DNA of 64,000 bases from Rahnella aceris (GTDB lineage Bacteria; Pseudomonadota; Gammaproteobacteria; Enterobacterales; Enterobacteriaceae): NCBI RefSeq assembly GCF_011684115.1, contig NZ_JAADJV010000001.1, positions 1,612,001 to 1,676,000 on the forward strand, read 5' to 3'. Shown in pieces: positions 45,711-54,503 of the stretch. The notes beneath the pieces are model-generated. The model saw only the letters and a list, made by a program, of their open reading frames with translations, was not told the DNA's origin and searched no databases. The position numbers were made by a program, and so were the translations under genes. How positions within the stretch are numbered: the first letter of the stretch is position 1; each line of letters starts with the position of its first letter.

Positions 45711-47195
45711 TTAAATAGTATTATATTCCGCTTCCGCAACAGTGAAGCGCTGTTCCACGGCGGCGGAAGGTTTACGCCCCGCCAGGCTGACAATCCAGAT
45801 AGCCAGTGACGCGAAAATAAAGCCGGGAATGATTTCATACAGTTCGGCCCAGCCGTATTGTTTCCACAGGATCACTGTCACGGCACCGACGATCATGCCT
45901 GCCAGTGCACCGTTACGCGTCATACGTTTCCACATCACGGAAATCAGGATCACCGGTCCGAATGCTGCGCCAAAACCGGCCCATGCATAACTGACTAAAC
46001 CGAGAACACGGTTTTCCGGATTGGCGGCCAGCGCAATCGCGACCAGCGCCACAACCAGCACCATCGCACGCCCTACCCACACCAGTTCGCGCTGGCTTGC
46101 GCCTTTGCGCAGGAAGGCTTTATACAAATCTTCGGTAATCGCGCTTGAACACACCAGCAACTGACAGCTCAGGGTACTCATCACCGCCGCCAGAATAGCG
46201 GACAGCAAAATACCGGCAATCCAGGGATTAAACAGAATTTTCGTCAGCTCGATGAACACGCGCTCACCGTTTTGCGTCACGTTGCCCGCTTCGCCCGGAT
46301 TATTGCTGAAGTAAGCAATCCCGAAGAATCCTACGGCAATGGTGCCCGCCAGACACAAAATCATCCATGTCATGCTGATACGGCGCGCGCTGCGGATAGT
46401 TCGGTGAGAATCGGCCGCCATGAAGCGCGCCAGAATATGCGGCTGACCAAAATAGCCCAGTCCCCAGCCCAGCAATGACAAAATCGCCACCAGATTCATG
46501 CCCTTGAACATATCGGTGTATTCAGGGTTTTTGGCATTGATTACCATCATCGAGGTATCAATACCGCCCACTGCGAGGATGACGATAACCGGTGTCAGGA
46601 TCAGCGCGAAAATCATCAGGCTGGCCTGCACGGTATCAGTCCAGCTGACTGCCAGAAAACCGCCGATAAAAGTATAAATGATGGTCGCCGCCGCACCAGC
46701 CCAAAGTGCAGTCTGGTACGTCATGCCGAAGGTGCTTTCAAACAGACGCGCACCGGCCACGATGCCGGAGGCACAGTAAATGGTGAAGAACACCAAAATC
46801 ACAATCGCGGAGATAATGCGCAGCAGCTTGCTGGAATCTTCAAAACGATGGGTAAAGTAATCCGGCAGTGTCAGCGCATTATTATTGGCTTCAGTGTGCA
46901 CACGCAGCCGCCCTGCCACCAGTTTCCAGTTCAGGTACGCGCCGATGGTCAGGCCAATGGCGATCCAGCTTTCCGAAATCCCGGAAATAAAAATCGCCCC
47001 CGGCAATCCCATTAACAGCCAGCCGCTCATGTCAGAAGCACCGGCTGAAAGCGCCGTCACCACGCTGCCTAAACTGCGTCCGCCCAGAATATAATCATCA
47101 AAGTTTTTGGTTCGTAGATACGCGATGAGCCCAATAAAAATCATCCCGAAAATATAAACACAAAACGTCACCAGCATCGGTGTGTTCATTGTCAT
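45711..47195 (-). CDS. putP: sodium/proline symporter PutP
   Basis: A 494-residue SSS-family symporter that imports proline with Na+. The first 80 residues are almost identical to E. coli PutP (FDDYILGGRSLGSVVTALSA, SDMSGWLLMGLPGA), and NNNALTLPDYF and GWGLGYFGQPHILARFMAA are family hallmarks; thirteen hydrophobic segments are seen. The ATG at 47195 (MTMNTPMLVTF) has GGAG six bases upstream; a GTG at 47207 also opens the frame. Divergent from putA over the operator array. Supplies proline to PutA. Confidence 0.96.
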   Translation of the reverse strand: MTMNTPMLVTFCVYIFGMIFIGLIAYLRTKNFDDYILGGRSLGSVVTALSAGASDMSGWLLMGLPGAIFISGISESWIAIGLTIGAYLNWKLVAGRLRVHTEANNNALTLPDYFTHRFEDSSKLLRIISAIVILVFFTIYCASGIVAGARLFESTFGMTYQTALWAGAAATIIYTFIGGFLAVSWTDTVQASLMIFALILTPVIVILAVGGIDTSMMVINAKNPEYTDMFKGMNLVAILSLLGWGLGYFGQPHILARFMAADSHRTIRSARRISMTWMILCLAGTIAVGFFGIAYFSNNPGEAGNVTQNGERVFIELTKILFNPWIAGILLSAILAAVMSTLSCQLLVCSSAITEDLYKAFLRKGASQRELVWVGRAMVLVVALVAIALAANPENRVLGLVSYAWAGFGAAFGPVILISVMWKRMTRNGALAGMIVGAVTVILWKQYGWAELYEIIPGFIFASLAIWIVSLAGRKPSAAVEQRFTVAEAEYNTI

Positions 47196-47313
47196 TCCAT
47201 TCTCCACTTCTTATTTTTTGCGATGTTGTCCGGCAGCTGTCTGTCCTGAAGCACTCCACCAGAAGTGCCGCTAAAAACCTGCCGGGGCGAGATGATGGCT
47301 GAAACCCTGTAAG

Positions 47314-47639
47314 GTTGCAGCAAGACTCTCCATATTTTTTACGTAGTCACTGACTCTGTGTGGTTTTTGTTCAAAATTACTGTCGGGCCGGATACTGGTT
47401 TAGCCTGATCCACTTTTCAATATTTTTAACATTTCAAATACACAAAATTCACCCTCCATCACAGTTATCCGCAATACCGGTTGTACTTTGCACTGACAAA
47501 AGTTGCACCTGATGCAACCTTTGACATTCTCCTCAGGTGAATGCAGGCAAGATCCATGCCGTTATTTTATTGTTAAAAATGCCAGACAAATCACAACAGG
47601 CATACTTCATGCATTAACAGGGTTGCACAAGGTTGCAAC
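47314..47639. promoter_or_regulatory. array of GTTGCA PutA operator boxes between putP and putA
   Basis: The PutA DNA-binding core GTTGCA occurs at 47314-47319, 47502-47507, 47622-47627 and 47632-47637 (the last overlaps an opposite TGCAAC at 47634-47639), with a further opposite TGCAAC at 47513-47518. Known E. coli PutA operators use this hexamer. PutA's N-terminal ribbon-helix-helix represses putA and putP when proline is absent. The remainder of the 510-base divergent gap is AT-rich and carries no ORF. Confidence 0.8.
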
Positions 47640-47705
47640 ATAGAAGATATTGCTCAGCATAAAATAACGAATTCACCTGAAATTTTTTATATGGAGTGTT
47701 TGCGC

Positions 47706-50700
47706 ATGGGTATGACGACGATGGGCGTGAAGCTGGATGAAGGTACACGCGACAGGCTTAAAGAAGCGGCTCACAAAATTGACCGCACGCCGCACTGGCT
47801 GATCAAACAAGCGATATTTTCCTATCTGGAACGACTGGAAAATGGCGATACGCTGCCGGAAATTCCGGCGCTGAATGGCGCTGCGCCTGAAGGTATGGAA
47901 GATGTCGCTGTGCAACTGGTTCAGGAAGCCCATCAGCCGTTCCTAGATTTCGCCGAGCAGATCCTGCCACAGTCAGTCAGCCGTTCTGCCATCACTGCCG
48001 CCTATCGCCGCCCTGAACCTGAAGCCGTGTCGATGCTGCTTGAACAGGCGCGTTTGCCTGCCCCGCTCAATGATGCTGCGCTGAAACTGGCTGCTGACAT
48101 TGCCACCAGACTCAGGAACCAAAAGAGTGCAAACGGCCGCGCCGGCATGGTGCAAAGCCTGCTGCAGGAGTTCTCTCTGTCTTCTCAGGAAGGCGTGGCG
48201 CTGATGTGTCTGGCGGAAGCGCTGCTGCGTATTCCCGACAAACCAACCCGCGATGCGTTAATCCGCGACAAAATCAGCAACGGTAACTGGCATTCGCATC
48301 TGGGCCGCAGCCCGTCGCTGTTCGTTAACGCCGCGACCTGGGGTTTGCTGTTCACCGGCAAGCTGGTGGCGACGCATAATGAAGCCAGCCTGTCAAAATC
48401 GCTGAACCGCATTATCGGCAAAAGCGGCGAACCGCTAATCCGCAAAGGTGTGGACATGGCAATGCGCCTGATGGGAGAGCAATTCGTGACCGGCGAAACC
48501 ATCGCCGAAGCGCTGGCCAATGCCCGCAAACATGAAGAAAAAGGTTTCCGCTATTCCTACGACATGCTGGGTGAAGCCGCGCTCACCGCGAAAGACGCGC
48601 AGGCCTATTTGCAGTCCTATCAGCAGGCGATCAATGCCATCGGCAAAGCCTCCAATGGTCGCGGCATTTATGAAGGCCCCGGCATTTCCATCAAGCTTTC
48701 CGCCCTGCATCCGCGTTACAGCCGTGCGCAATATGAGCGTGTAATGGAAGAGTTGTATCCGCGCCTGCTTTCACTGACCTTGCTGGCACGCAGTTACGAC
48801 ATCGGTATCAACATCGATGCCGAAGAAGCTGACCGCCTGGAAATCTCTCTCGATTTGCTGGAAAAACTCTGCTTCGAACCGGAACTGGCGGGCTGGAACG
48901 GCATCGGCTTCGTGATTCAGGCGTATCAGAAACGCTGCCCGATGGTGATTGATTACCTGACCAGTCTGGCACAGCGCAGCCGCCGCCGTCTGATGGTCCG
49001 TCTGGTGAAAGGTGCGTACTGGGACAGCGAAATTAAGCGCGCACAAATGGACGGTCTGGAAGATTATCCGGTTTATACCCGCAAGGTTTACACCGATGTC
49101 TCCTATCTGGCCTGCGCCCGTAAACTGCTGGCCGTGCCAAACCTGATTTATCCTCAGTTCGCGACGCATAACGCCCACACCGTGGCGGCGATTTATCAAC
49201 TGGCCGGTAATAACTATTATCCCGGTCAGTACGAATTCCAGTGCCTGCACGGTATGGGTGAACCGCTGTACGAGCAGGTGGTGGGGAAAATTTCTGACGG
49301 CAAACTGAACCGCCCGTGCCGCATTTATGCCCCGGTCGGTACACACGAAACACTGTTGGCATACCTGGTACGTCGTCTGCTGGAAAACGGCGCGAACACC
49401 TCCTTTGTTAACCGTATTGCCGATGCCACGTTACCGATCGATGAACTGGTTGCCGATCCGGTTCTGGCGGTCGAAGCGCTTGCCGCCAGCGAAGGTCAGG
49501 TCGGGTTACCCCATCCGCGAATCGCCCTGCCGCGCAATCTTTATGGCGAAAAACGTGTGAATTCTGCCGGTCTGGATATGTCCAGCGAGCACCGTCTGGC
49601 CTCCCTTTCCAGCGCCCTGCTGCAAAGCGCCAGCCACCCGGTCAAAGCGCAGCCGATAATTGATGCGCAAACGGACGACGGCGAATTCCTGCCGGTGATC
49701 AACCCGTCTGAAAATACCGATATTGTCGGGTATGTTCGCGAAGCGACAGAAGCTGAAATCAGCCGCGCGCTGGATGCCTCAACCGCTGCCGGGTCAATCT
49801 GGTTTGCGACACCTCCCGAAGAACGTGCCGCCATCCTGCAACGCGCTGCAGAACTGATGGAAGCGCAGTTGCAAAACCTGCTCGGCGTGCTGGTGCGCGA
49901 GGCGGGAAAAACCTTTAATAACGCCATTGCCGAAGTACGTGAAGCCGTGGACTTCCTGCATTATTACGCCGGGCAGATCCGCGAAGATTTCGCCAATGAC
50001 ACGCACCGTCCGCTGGGGCCGGTGGTCTGTATCAGCCCGTGGAACTTCCCGCTGGCGATCTTTACCGGTCAGATTGCTGCCGCGCTGGCCGCCGGGAACA
50101 GCGTGCTGGCAAAACCGGCAGAACAGACGCCGCTGATTGCTGCATTAGCCGTCAGCATTCTGCATGAAGCCGGAGTTCCGGCAGGCGTATTGCAGTTGCT
50201 GCCGGGCCGGGGTGAAACGGTCGGTTCGCAACTGGTCAATGACGAACGTGTACGCGGCGTGCTGTTTACCGGTTCGACGGATGTCGCGGGTATTCTGCAA
50301 CGCAACATCGCCGGTCGTCTGGATCTGCAGGGGCGTCCGACGCCGCTTATCGCCGAAACCGGCGGGCTGAACGCCATGATTGTCGATTCCTCCGCCCTGA
50401 CCGAACAGGTAGTGACGGATGTGGTCGCGTCGGCTTTCGACAGCGCCGGTCAGCGCTGCTCCGCCCTGCGCGTGTTGTGTATTCAGGACGACGTCGCCGA
50501 CCACACGCTGCAAATGCTGCGCGGTGCGATGGCGGAATGCCGGATGGGCAATCCGGAGCGCTTGTCTACCGACATCGGGCCGGTGATCGACGCCGAAGCC
50601 AAAGCCGGTATCGAAAAACACATCGATGCGATGCGCACCAAAGGCCGCACCGTGTATCAGGCTGCGCAGGAATTTACGGCTGACCAGCAGGAATGGAGCC

Positions 50701-51680
50701 GCGGTACCTTTGTTAAACCGACGCTGATCGAGCTGGAAAGCTTCGATGAGATGAAGAAAGAAATCTTCGGGCCGGTGTTGCACGTGGTGCGTTATGCCCG
50801 CCAGGATCTGGATAAGCTGATCGGTCAGATTAATGCCGCCGGTTATGGCCTGACGCTGGGTATTCATACCCGCATCGACGAAACCATTCATCGCGTTACG
50901 CAGCAGGCACACGTCGGCAATATGTACGTGAACCGCAATATGGTGGGTGCTGTCGTGGGTGTGCAACCTTTTGGCGGCGAAGGCTTGTCCGGCACCGGTC
51001 CGAAAGCCGGTGGCCCGCTGTATCTTTATCGTCTGCTGAGCAGCCGTCCGCAAGACGCCGTCCAGCAAACCCTGTTACGTCAGGATCGCGAACTGCCGCT
51101 CGATACCTCCGTGCGCGAAGCCTTGCTGGCACCGCACCGGGCGCTGCAACAATGGGCAACGGAGCAGAAACACCGTGAGGAGTTTGTCGCAGTTTGCGAA
51201 CGTTTCGCCCAAACCAGTCAGGGCGGCACCTTGCGCACACTGCCGGGACCAACCGGCGAGCGTAACACTTACGCACTGTTACCGCGTGAGCGCGTTCTGG
51301 CACTGGCGGATAATCAGGAAGATGCCCTGACCCAGCTTGCCGCTGTCACCGCGACAGGTTGCCGCATTCTCTGGCCGGAAGCGCCATTGCAACGTGATTT
51401 GTTCAGCATCCTGCCAAAAGCAGTGCAGGCGCGAGTCGATTTCGCCAAAGACTGGCAGAACGATGCGCAGGTATTTGATGCAGTGATTTATCACGGTGAT
51501 GCGGATCAGTTGCGCGAACTTTGTCAGACCATTGCGCAGCGTCCGGGCGCCATTATATCGGTACAGGGCTTTGCACGCGGCGAGGATAATATTCTGCTGG
51601 AACGCCTGCTGCATGAACGTTCACTGAGTGTGAATACGGCAGCCGCCGGGGGCAATGCGAGTCTGATGACGATCGGATAA
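47706..51680 (+). CDS. putA: trifunctional proline catabolism protein PutA
   Basis: A 1324-residue repressor, proline dehydrogenase and pyrroline-5-carboxylate/glutamate-semialdehyde dehydrogenase. An N-terminal ribbon-helix-helix (MGMTTMGVKLDEGTRDRL, residues 1-47) binds DNA. The FAD barrel runs to about residue 610 (YRYSYDMLGEAALT, LVKGAYWDSEIKRAQMDG). The aldehyde dehydrogenase follows (SPWNFPLAIFTGQIAAALAA; catalytic Cys in SAGQRCSALRVL), and a C-terminal domain closes the substrate tunnel. The ATG at 47706 has GGAG nine bases upstream and gives the E. coli-like N-terminus; the ATG at 47691 is rejected. Divergent from putP. Confidence 0.97.
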   Translation: MGMTTMGVKLDEGTRDRLKEAAHKIDRTPHWLIKQAIFSYLERLENGDTLPEIPALNGAAPEGMEDVAVQLVQEAHQPFLDFAEQILPQSVSRSAITAAYRRPEPEAVSMLLEQARLPAPLNDAALKLAADIATRLRNQKSANGRAGMVQSLLQEFSLSSQEGVALMCLAEALLRIPDKPTRDALIRDKISNGNWHSHLGRSPSLFVNAATWGLLFTGKLVATHNEASLSKSLNRIIGKSGEPLIRKGVDMAMRLMGEQFVTGETIAEALANARKHEEKGFRYSYDMLGEAALTAKDAQAYLQSYQQAINAIGKASNGRGIYEGPGISIKLSALHPRYSRAQYERVMEELYPRLLSLTLLARSYDIGINIDAEEADRLEISLDLLEKLCFEPELAGWNGIGFVIQAYQKRCPMVIDYLTSLAQRSRRRLMVRLVKGAYWDSEIKRAQMDGLEDYPVYTRKVYTDVSYLACARKLLAVPNLIYPQFATHNAHTVAAIYQLAGNNYYPGQYEFQCLHGMGEPLYEQVVGKISDGKLNRPCRIYAPVGTHETLLAYLVRRLLENGANTSFVNRIADATLPIDELVADPVLAVEALAASEGQVGLPHPRIALPRNLYGEKRVNSAGLDMSSEHRLASLSSALLQSASHPVKAQPIIDAQTDDGEFLPVINPSENTDIVGYVREATEAEISRALDASTAAGSIWFATPPEERAAILQRAAELMEAQLQNLLGVLVREAGKTFNNAIAEVREAVDFLHYYAGQIREDFANDTHRPLGPVVCISPWNFPLAIFTGQIAAALAAGNSVLAKPAEQTPLIAALAVSILHEAGVPAGVLQLLPGRGETVGSQLVNDERVRGVLFTGSTDVAGILQRNIAGRLDLQGRPTPLIAETGGLNAMIVDSSALTEQVVTDVVASAFDSAGQRCSALRVLCIQDDVADHTLQMLRGAMAECRMGNPERLSTDIGPVIDAEAKAGIEKHIDAMRTKGRTVYQAAQEFTADQQEWSRGTFVKPTLIELESFDEMKKEIFGPVLHVVRYARQDLDKLIGQINAAGYGLTLGIHTRIDETIHRVTQQAHVGNMYVNRNMVGAVVGVQPFGGEGLSGTGPKAGGPLYLYRLLSSRPQDAVQQTLLRQDRELPLDTSVREALLAPHRALQQWATEQKHREEFVAVCERFAQTSQGGTLRTLPGPTGERNTYALLPRERVLALADNQEDALTQLAAVTATGCRILWPEAPLQRDLFSILPKAVQARVDFAKDWQNDAQVFDAVIYHGDADQLRELCQTIAQRPGAIISVQGFARGEDNILLERLLHERSLSVNTAAAGGNASLMTIG

Positions 51681-51697
51681 AGGTTGGGATGGCAGGA

Positions 51698-51725
51698 AAG
51701 CCGCTGCAAGTGGCGGCTTTTAAAA
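51698..51725 (+). terminator. intrinsic terminator of putA
   Basis: AAGCCGC / GCGGCTT stem, eight-base loop, followed by TTTAAAAAA. Placed 18 bases after the putA stop. Confidence 0.7.
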
Positions 51726-51789
51726 AAGCCTGAAAAAATTTCCCGTTACATTAAGGGCTGAATCGAGAAAATTTCGGTTTCTCAATAAC

Positions 51790-52062
51790 GGTTATCATGT
51801 GGCCTTTCGCGCCGAAACCGACCAGAGGGGAAAAGCTTTTCCCCTCTGAACTCCCCTCGCTTTTTCAAACAAGTGATCCGCACGCAAGCTATGTTTCAGG
51901 AAACACTGCGACAGGCTGGAAATCTTGCCGCGTAGCGGCGGGATTTTGCGGCTGTCACCTCGCTCGCTGAAACATAGCCTCCAGCGAAGCGCGCAGTGAA
52001 AGAGCCGGGGGGGTCTTGGGGGGCGGCGGCGATAAGCCGTCCCCCAAGTCGGTGTGGGCCGA
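51790..52062. other. structured non-coding spacer with nested inverted repeats
   Basis: Between putA and tcyN. It contains, in order: a perfect 24-base palindrome AGAGGGGAAAAGCTTTTCCC.. (51824-51847, quoted in part); a 12-base inverted repeat GCTATGTTTCAG (51888-51899) / CTGAAACATAGC (51967-51978) enclosing a further stem GCCGCGTAGCGGCG (about 51928-51941); the stem CTTGGGGG / CCCCCAAG with GCGGC / GCCG inside (about 52014-52049); and the hairpin GTGGGC-CGAC-GCCCAC (about 52046-52061). No ORF has a ribosome site. Function unknown. Confidence 0.6.
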
Positions 52063-52079
52063 CGCCCACGGTTTTGATC

Positions 52080-52832
52080 TCAGTGGGCCAGGAACTTCTC
52101 CAGGAACTGTTTCGTCCTGGCATGTTGCGGATTCGAAAACAGCTCTTTCGCTGGCCCCTGCTCCACGATTTTCCCCTGATCCATAAAAATAGCGCGGTCT
52201 GCCACGTCACGGGCGAAACTCATTTCGTGGGTCACAATCACCATGGTGCGGTGCTCAAGTGCCAGTGCGCGGATAGTGTTGAGCACTTCACCCACCAGTT
52301 CCGGATCGAGCGCGGAGGTCGGTTCATCAAACAAAATCACTTCCGGGCTCATCGCCAGTGCGCGGGCGATGGCAACGCGTTGCTGCTGGCCACCGGAGAG
52401 ACGTCGCGGATAGGCATTTTCTTTGCCGCTTAACCCGACTTTTTCCAGAAGCTGACGTGCTGTGGCGATGGCTTTTTCTTTTGACTCGCCCTTCACAATC
52501 ACCGGTCCTTCGATGATATTTTCCAGGACTGAACGGTGCGGGAACAGGTTGAAGTTCTGGAAAACAAACCCCACCTGCTTGCGCAGCTCACGGACGTTAT
52601 TCTTCTGTTTACTGAGCGGCTTACTGGCATCAATTTCGATATTGCCGACTTTTATGGTGCCGCCGTCCGGCTCTTCCAGCAGGTTAATGCTGCGCAGCAA
52701 GGTGGTTTTACCCGAACCGCTTGGCCCGATGATCGCTACCACTTCGCCGGCGTTGACCTGTAAATCGATACCGTGCAACACCGTTTGTCCGTGGAATTTT
52801 TTTGTCAGTTGCTTTACGTCAATGGTACTCAT
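52080..52832 (-). CDS. tcyN: L-cystine ABC transporter ATPase TcyN (YecC)
   Basis: A 250-residue ATPase with Walker A GPSGSGKTT (near residue 36), signature LSGGQQQR and Walker B VILFDEPTSALDPELVGEV. Polar amino acid importer family; energises cystine uptake with TcyL and TcyJ. Its ATG overlaps the tcyL stop by four bases. Last gene of the dcyD-tcyJ-tcyL-tcyN unit. Confidence 0.94.
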   Translation of the reverse strand: MSTIDVKQLTKKFHGQTVLHGIDLQVNAGEVVAIIGPSGSGKTTLLRSINLLEEPDGGTIKVGNIEIDASKPLSKQKNNVRELRKQVGFVFQNFNLFPHRSVLENIIEGPVIVKGESKEKAIATARQLLEKVGLSGKENAYPRRLSGGQQQRVAIARALAMSPEVILFDEPTSALDPELVGEVLNTIRALALEHRTMVIVTHEMSFARDVADRAIFMDQGKIVEQGPAKELFSNPQHARTKQFLEKFLAH

Positions 52833-53497
52833 GAAGGCTCCTGATCCTGACGGTTAACGCGGTCTTCCAGACGGTTTTGCAGGAAGGATAAAACAGTCGC
52901 CAGCACCCAGTAGATAACCGATGCGGCCAGATACATGGTGAACACTTCCAGCGTGCGCGACGTCACAAGCTGTGCCTGACGGAACAGTTCCGGCACCTGG
53001 ATGGTCGCGGCCAGCGAGGTATCTTTTACCAGGCCGATAAAGCTGTTACCGAGCGGCGGCAGCGCGGTGCGGGCGGCCTGCGGCAAAATCACGCGGCGCA
53101 TGGTCTGCCACGGATTCATACCAATACTGGCCGCCGCTTCCCACTGCCCTTTTTCGATGGACGAAATCGCCGCACGCAGGGTTTCGGAGGTGTAGGCCGC
53201 GGTATTGAGCGACAGGCCAATCATGGCTGCCGGGATAGGATCCAGCTCGATGCCAAACTGTGGCAGACCGTAGTAGATCATAAACAATTGGGCGATCAGC
53301 GGCGTGCCACGGAAAACGGAGACGTAAAAACGCGATAACCATGACAGCGGCCAGAAATGCGAAAGGCGCATCAGCGCCAGCACGAAGCCCAGGATAAGAC
53401 CGAACACCATTCCGCCCAGACTGAGCTGGAGCGTAAACAGTGTTCCTTTCAATAAAAATGGTGCTGAATCCAGCACCAGTTGAATACTTTCTTGCAT
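52829..53497 (-). CDS. tcyL: L-cystine ABC transporter permease TcyL (YecS)
   Basis: A 222-residue permease with five hydrophobic segments and the amino-acid importer EAA loop near WEAAASIGMNPWQTMRRVILP. It forms the homodimeric pore for cystine. It lies 70 bases after tcyJ, with a hairpin in the gap, and is coupled to tcyN by a four-base overlap. Confidence 0.94.
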   Translation of the reverse strand: MQESIQLVLDSAPFLLKGTLFTLQLSLGGMVFGLILGFVLALMRLSHFWPLSWLSRFYVSVFRGTPLIAQLFMIYYGLPQFGIELDPIPAAMIGLSLNTAAYTSETLRAAISSIEKGQWEAAASIGMNPWQTMRRVILPQAARTALPPLGNSFIGLVKDTSLAATIQVPELFRQAQLVTSRTLEVFTMYLAASVIYWVLATVLSFLQNRLEDRVNRQDQEPS

Positions 53498-53531
53498 CCG
53501 ATAAGAACCTTATGGATCAGTTCGTAATGAG

Positions 53532-53556
53532 CCGGAGCGCCAGTCTGACGCTCCGG
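53532..53556. other. hairpin between tcyJ and tcyL
   Basis: CCGGAGCG / CGCTCCGG perfect eight-base stem with a nine-base loop in the 70-base gap. There is no T-run in the minus direction, so it is more likely an mRNA-stability stem that leaves the binding protein mRNA in excess than a full terminator. Confidence 0.55.
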
Positions 53557-53567
53557 TTTTACGGGTA

Positions 53568-54374
53568 TTATTTTGTGACGTCAGCACCAAACCACTTTTC
53601 AGAGATTTTGGCGAGCGAGCCATCTTTCTGCATTTCAGCAATCGCTTTGTTGATAGCAGCCAGCAGTTCCGGGTTGTCTTTGCGAATGGCCACGCCAGAT
53701 TCCAGACGGGAGAACGGTGCGCCTGCAACGGCTAAGGTATCACCGGTTTTCTTCACCAGATCCAGTGCTGCCAGACGGTCAACCAGAATGGCGTTGATAC
53801 GGCCTACGCGCAGATCCTGATATTTAGTCGGGTCATCATCATAAGTACGGATGTCCACGCCCTGCACATTCTCGCGCAACCATTGCTCGTAGTTACTGCC
53901 CAGACCCACGCCGACTTTTTTGCCTTTCAGATCTTCAGGTTTAGTGATGGTGCCTTCCTGACCTTTTTTAGTCAGCGCCTGAATACCGGAAACGGTGTAT
54001 GGCGTAGAGAAGTCATATTTTTTCTCACGCTCAGGCGAAATGGTCACCTGATTGATCACCACATCAATACGCTTGGATTCCAGCGAAGCCAGCATGCCGT
54101 CCCATTTGGTCGGTTGCAGTTTCGCTTTAACGCCCATGTGCTGCGCCAGTGCATCGGCGAACTCGACTTCAAAGCCGGTCAGTTTGCCGTCTTCACCCTG
54201 GAAACTGAACGGAGGGTAAGTCCCTTCCAGCCCGACAATCAAGGTGCCGCGATCTTTGACTTTCTTCAGTAACCCTTCGTCAGCAAAAGTATTGCTGACC
54301 ATGCCTGCTGTCAGCGTGACCGCAACAGCACCCAGAAGTAAACGACGACGCAGTGTAGAAAAACCCATATTCAC
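53568..54374 (-). CDS. tcyJ: L-cystine-binding protein TcyJ (FliY)
   Basis: A 268-residue periplasmic binding protein close to E. coli TcyJ: DEGLLKKVKDRGTL at the mature N-terminus, LEGTYPPFSFQ, PTKWDGMLASL and VRTYDDDPTKYQDLRVGR-like segments, ending KWFGADVTK. The signal peptide is about residues 8-31 (ending NTFA). Two near-N-terminal Met residues (MNM) leave a two-residue start uncertainty. The name FliY came from its position beside fliAZ; its role is cystine import. Confidence 0.95.
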   Translation of the reverse strand: MNMGFSTLRRRLLLGAVAVTLTAGMVSNTFADEGLLKKVKDRGTLIVGLEGTYPPFSFQGEDGKLTGFEVEFADALAQHMGVKAKLQPTKWDGMLASLESKRIDVVINQVTISPEREKKYDFSTPYTVSGIQALTKKGQEGTITKPEDLKGKKVGVGLGSNYEQWLRENVQGVDIRTYDDDPTKYQDLRVGRINAILVDRLAALDLVKKTGDTLAVAGAPFSRLESGVAIRKDNPELLAAINKAIAEMQKDGSLAKISEKWFGADVTK

Positions 54375-54503
54375 CTCAGTTATAGTTAGTTATAGAACGC
54401 TATATCCCCTACGAATTTGCGCACAGTAGCACCCGCCGCGTCAGTTATCAGGAATATAATTCCATAATCTTAGCTCAAAAAAGCATAAGCGGATTTTAGA
54501 GTA

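Noticed and set aside
51896..52210. 104-codon frame overlapping the start of the structured spacer and tcyN
   Set aside because: Overlaps tcyN in another frame and runs into the repeat-rich spacer; no ribosome site.
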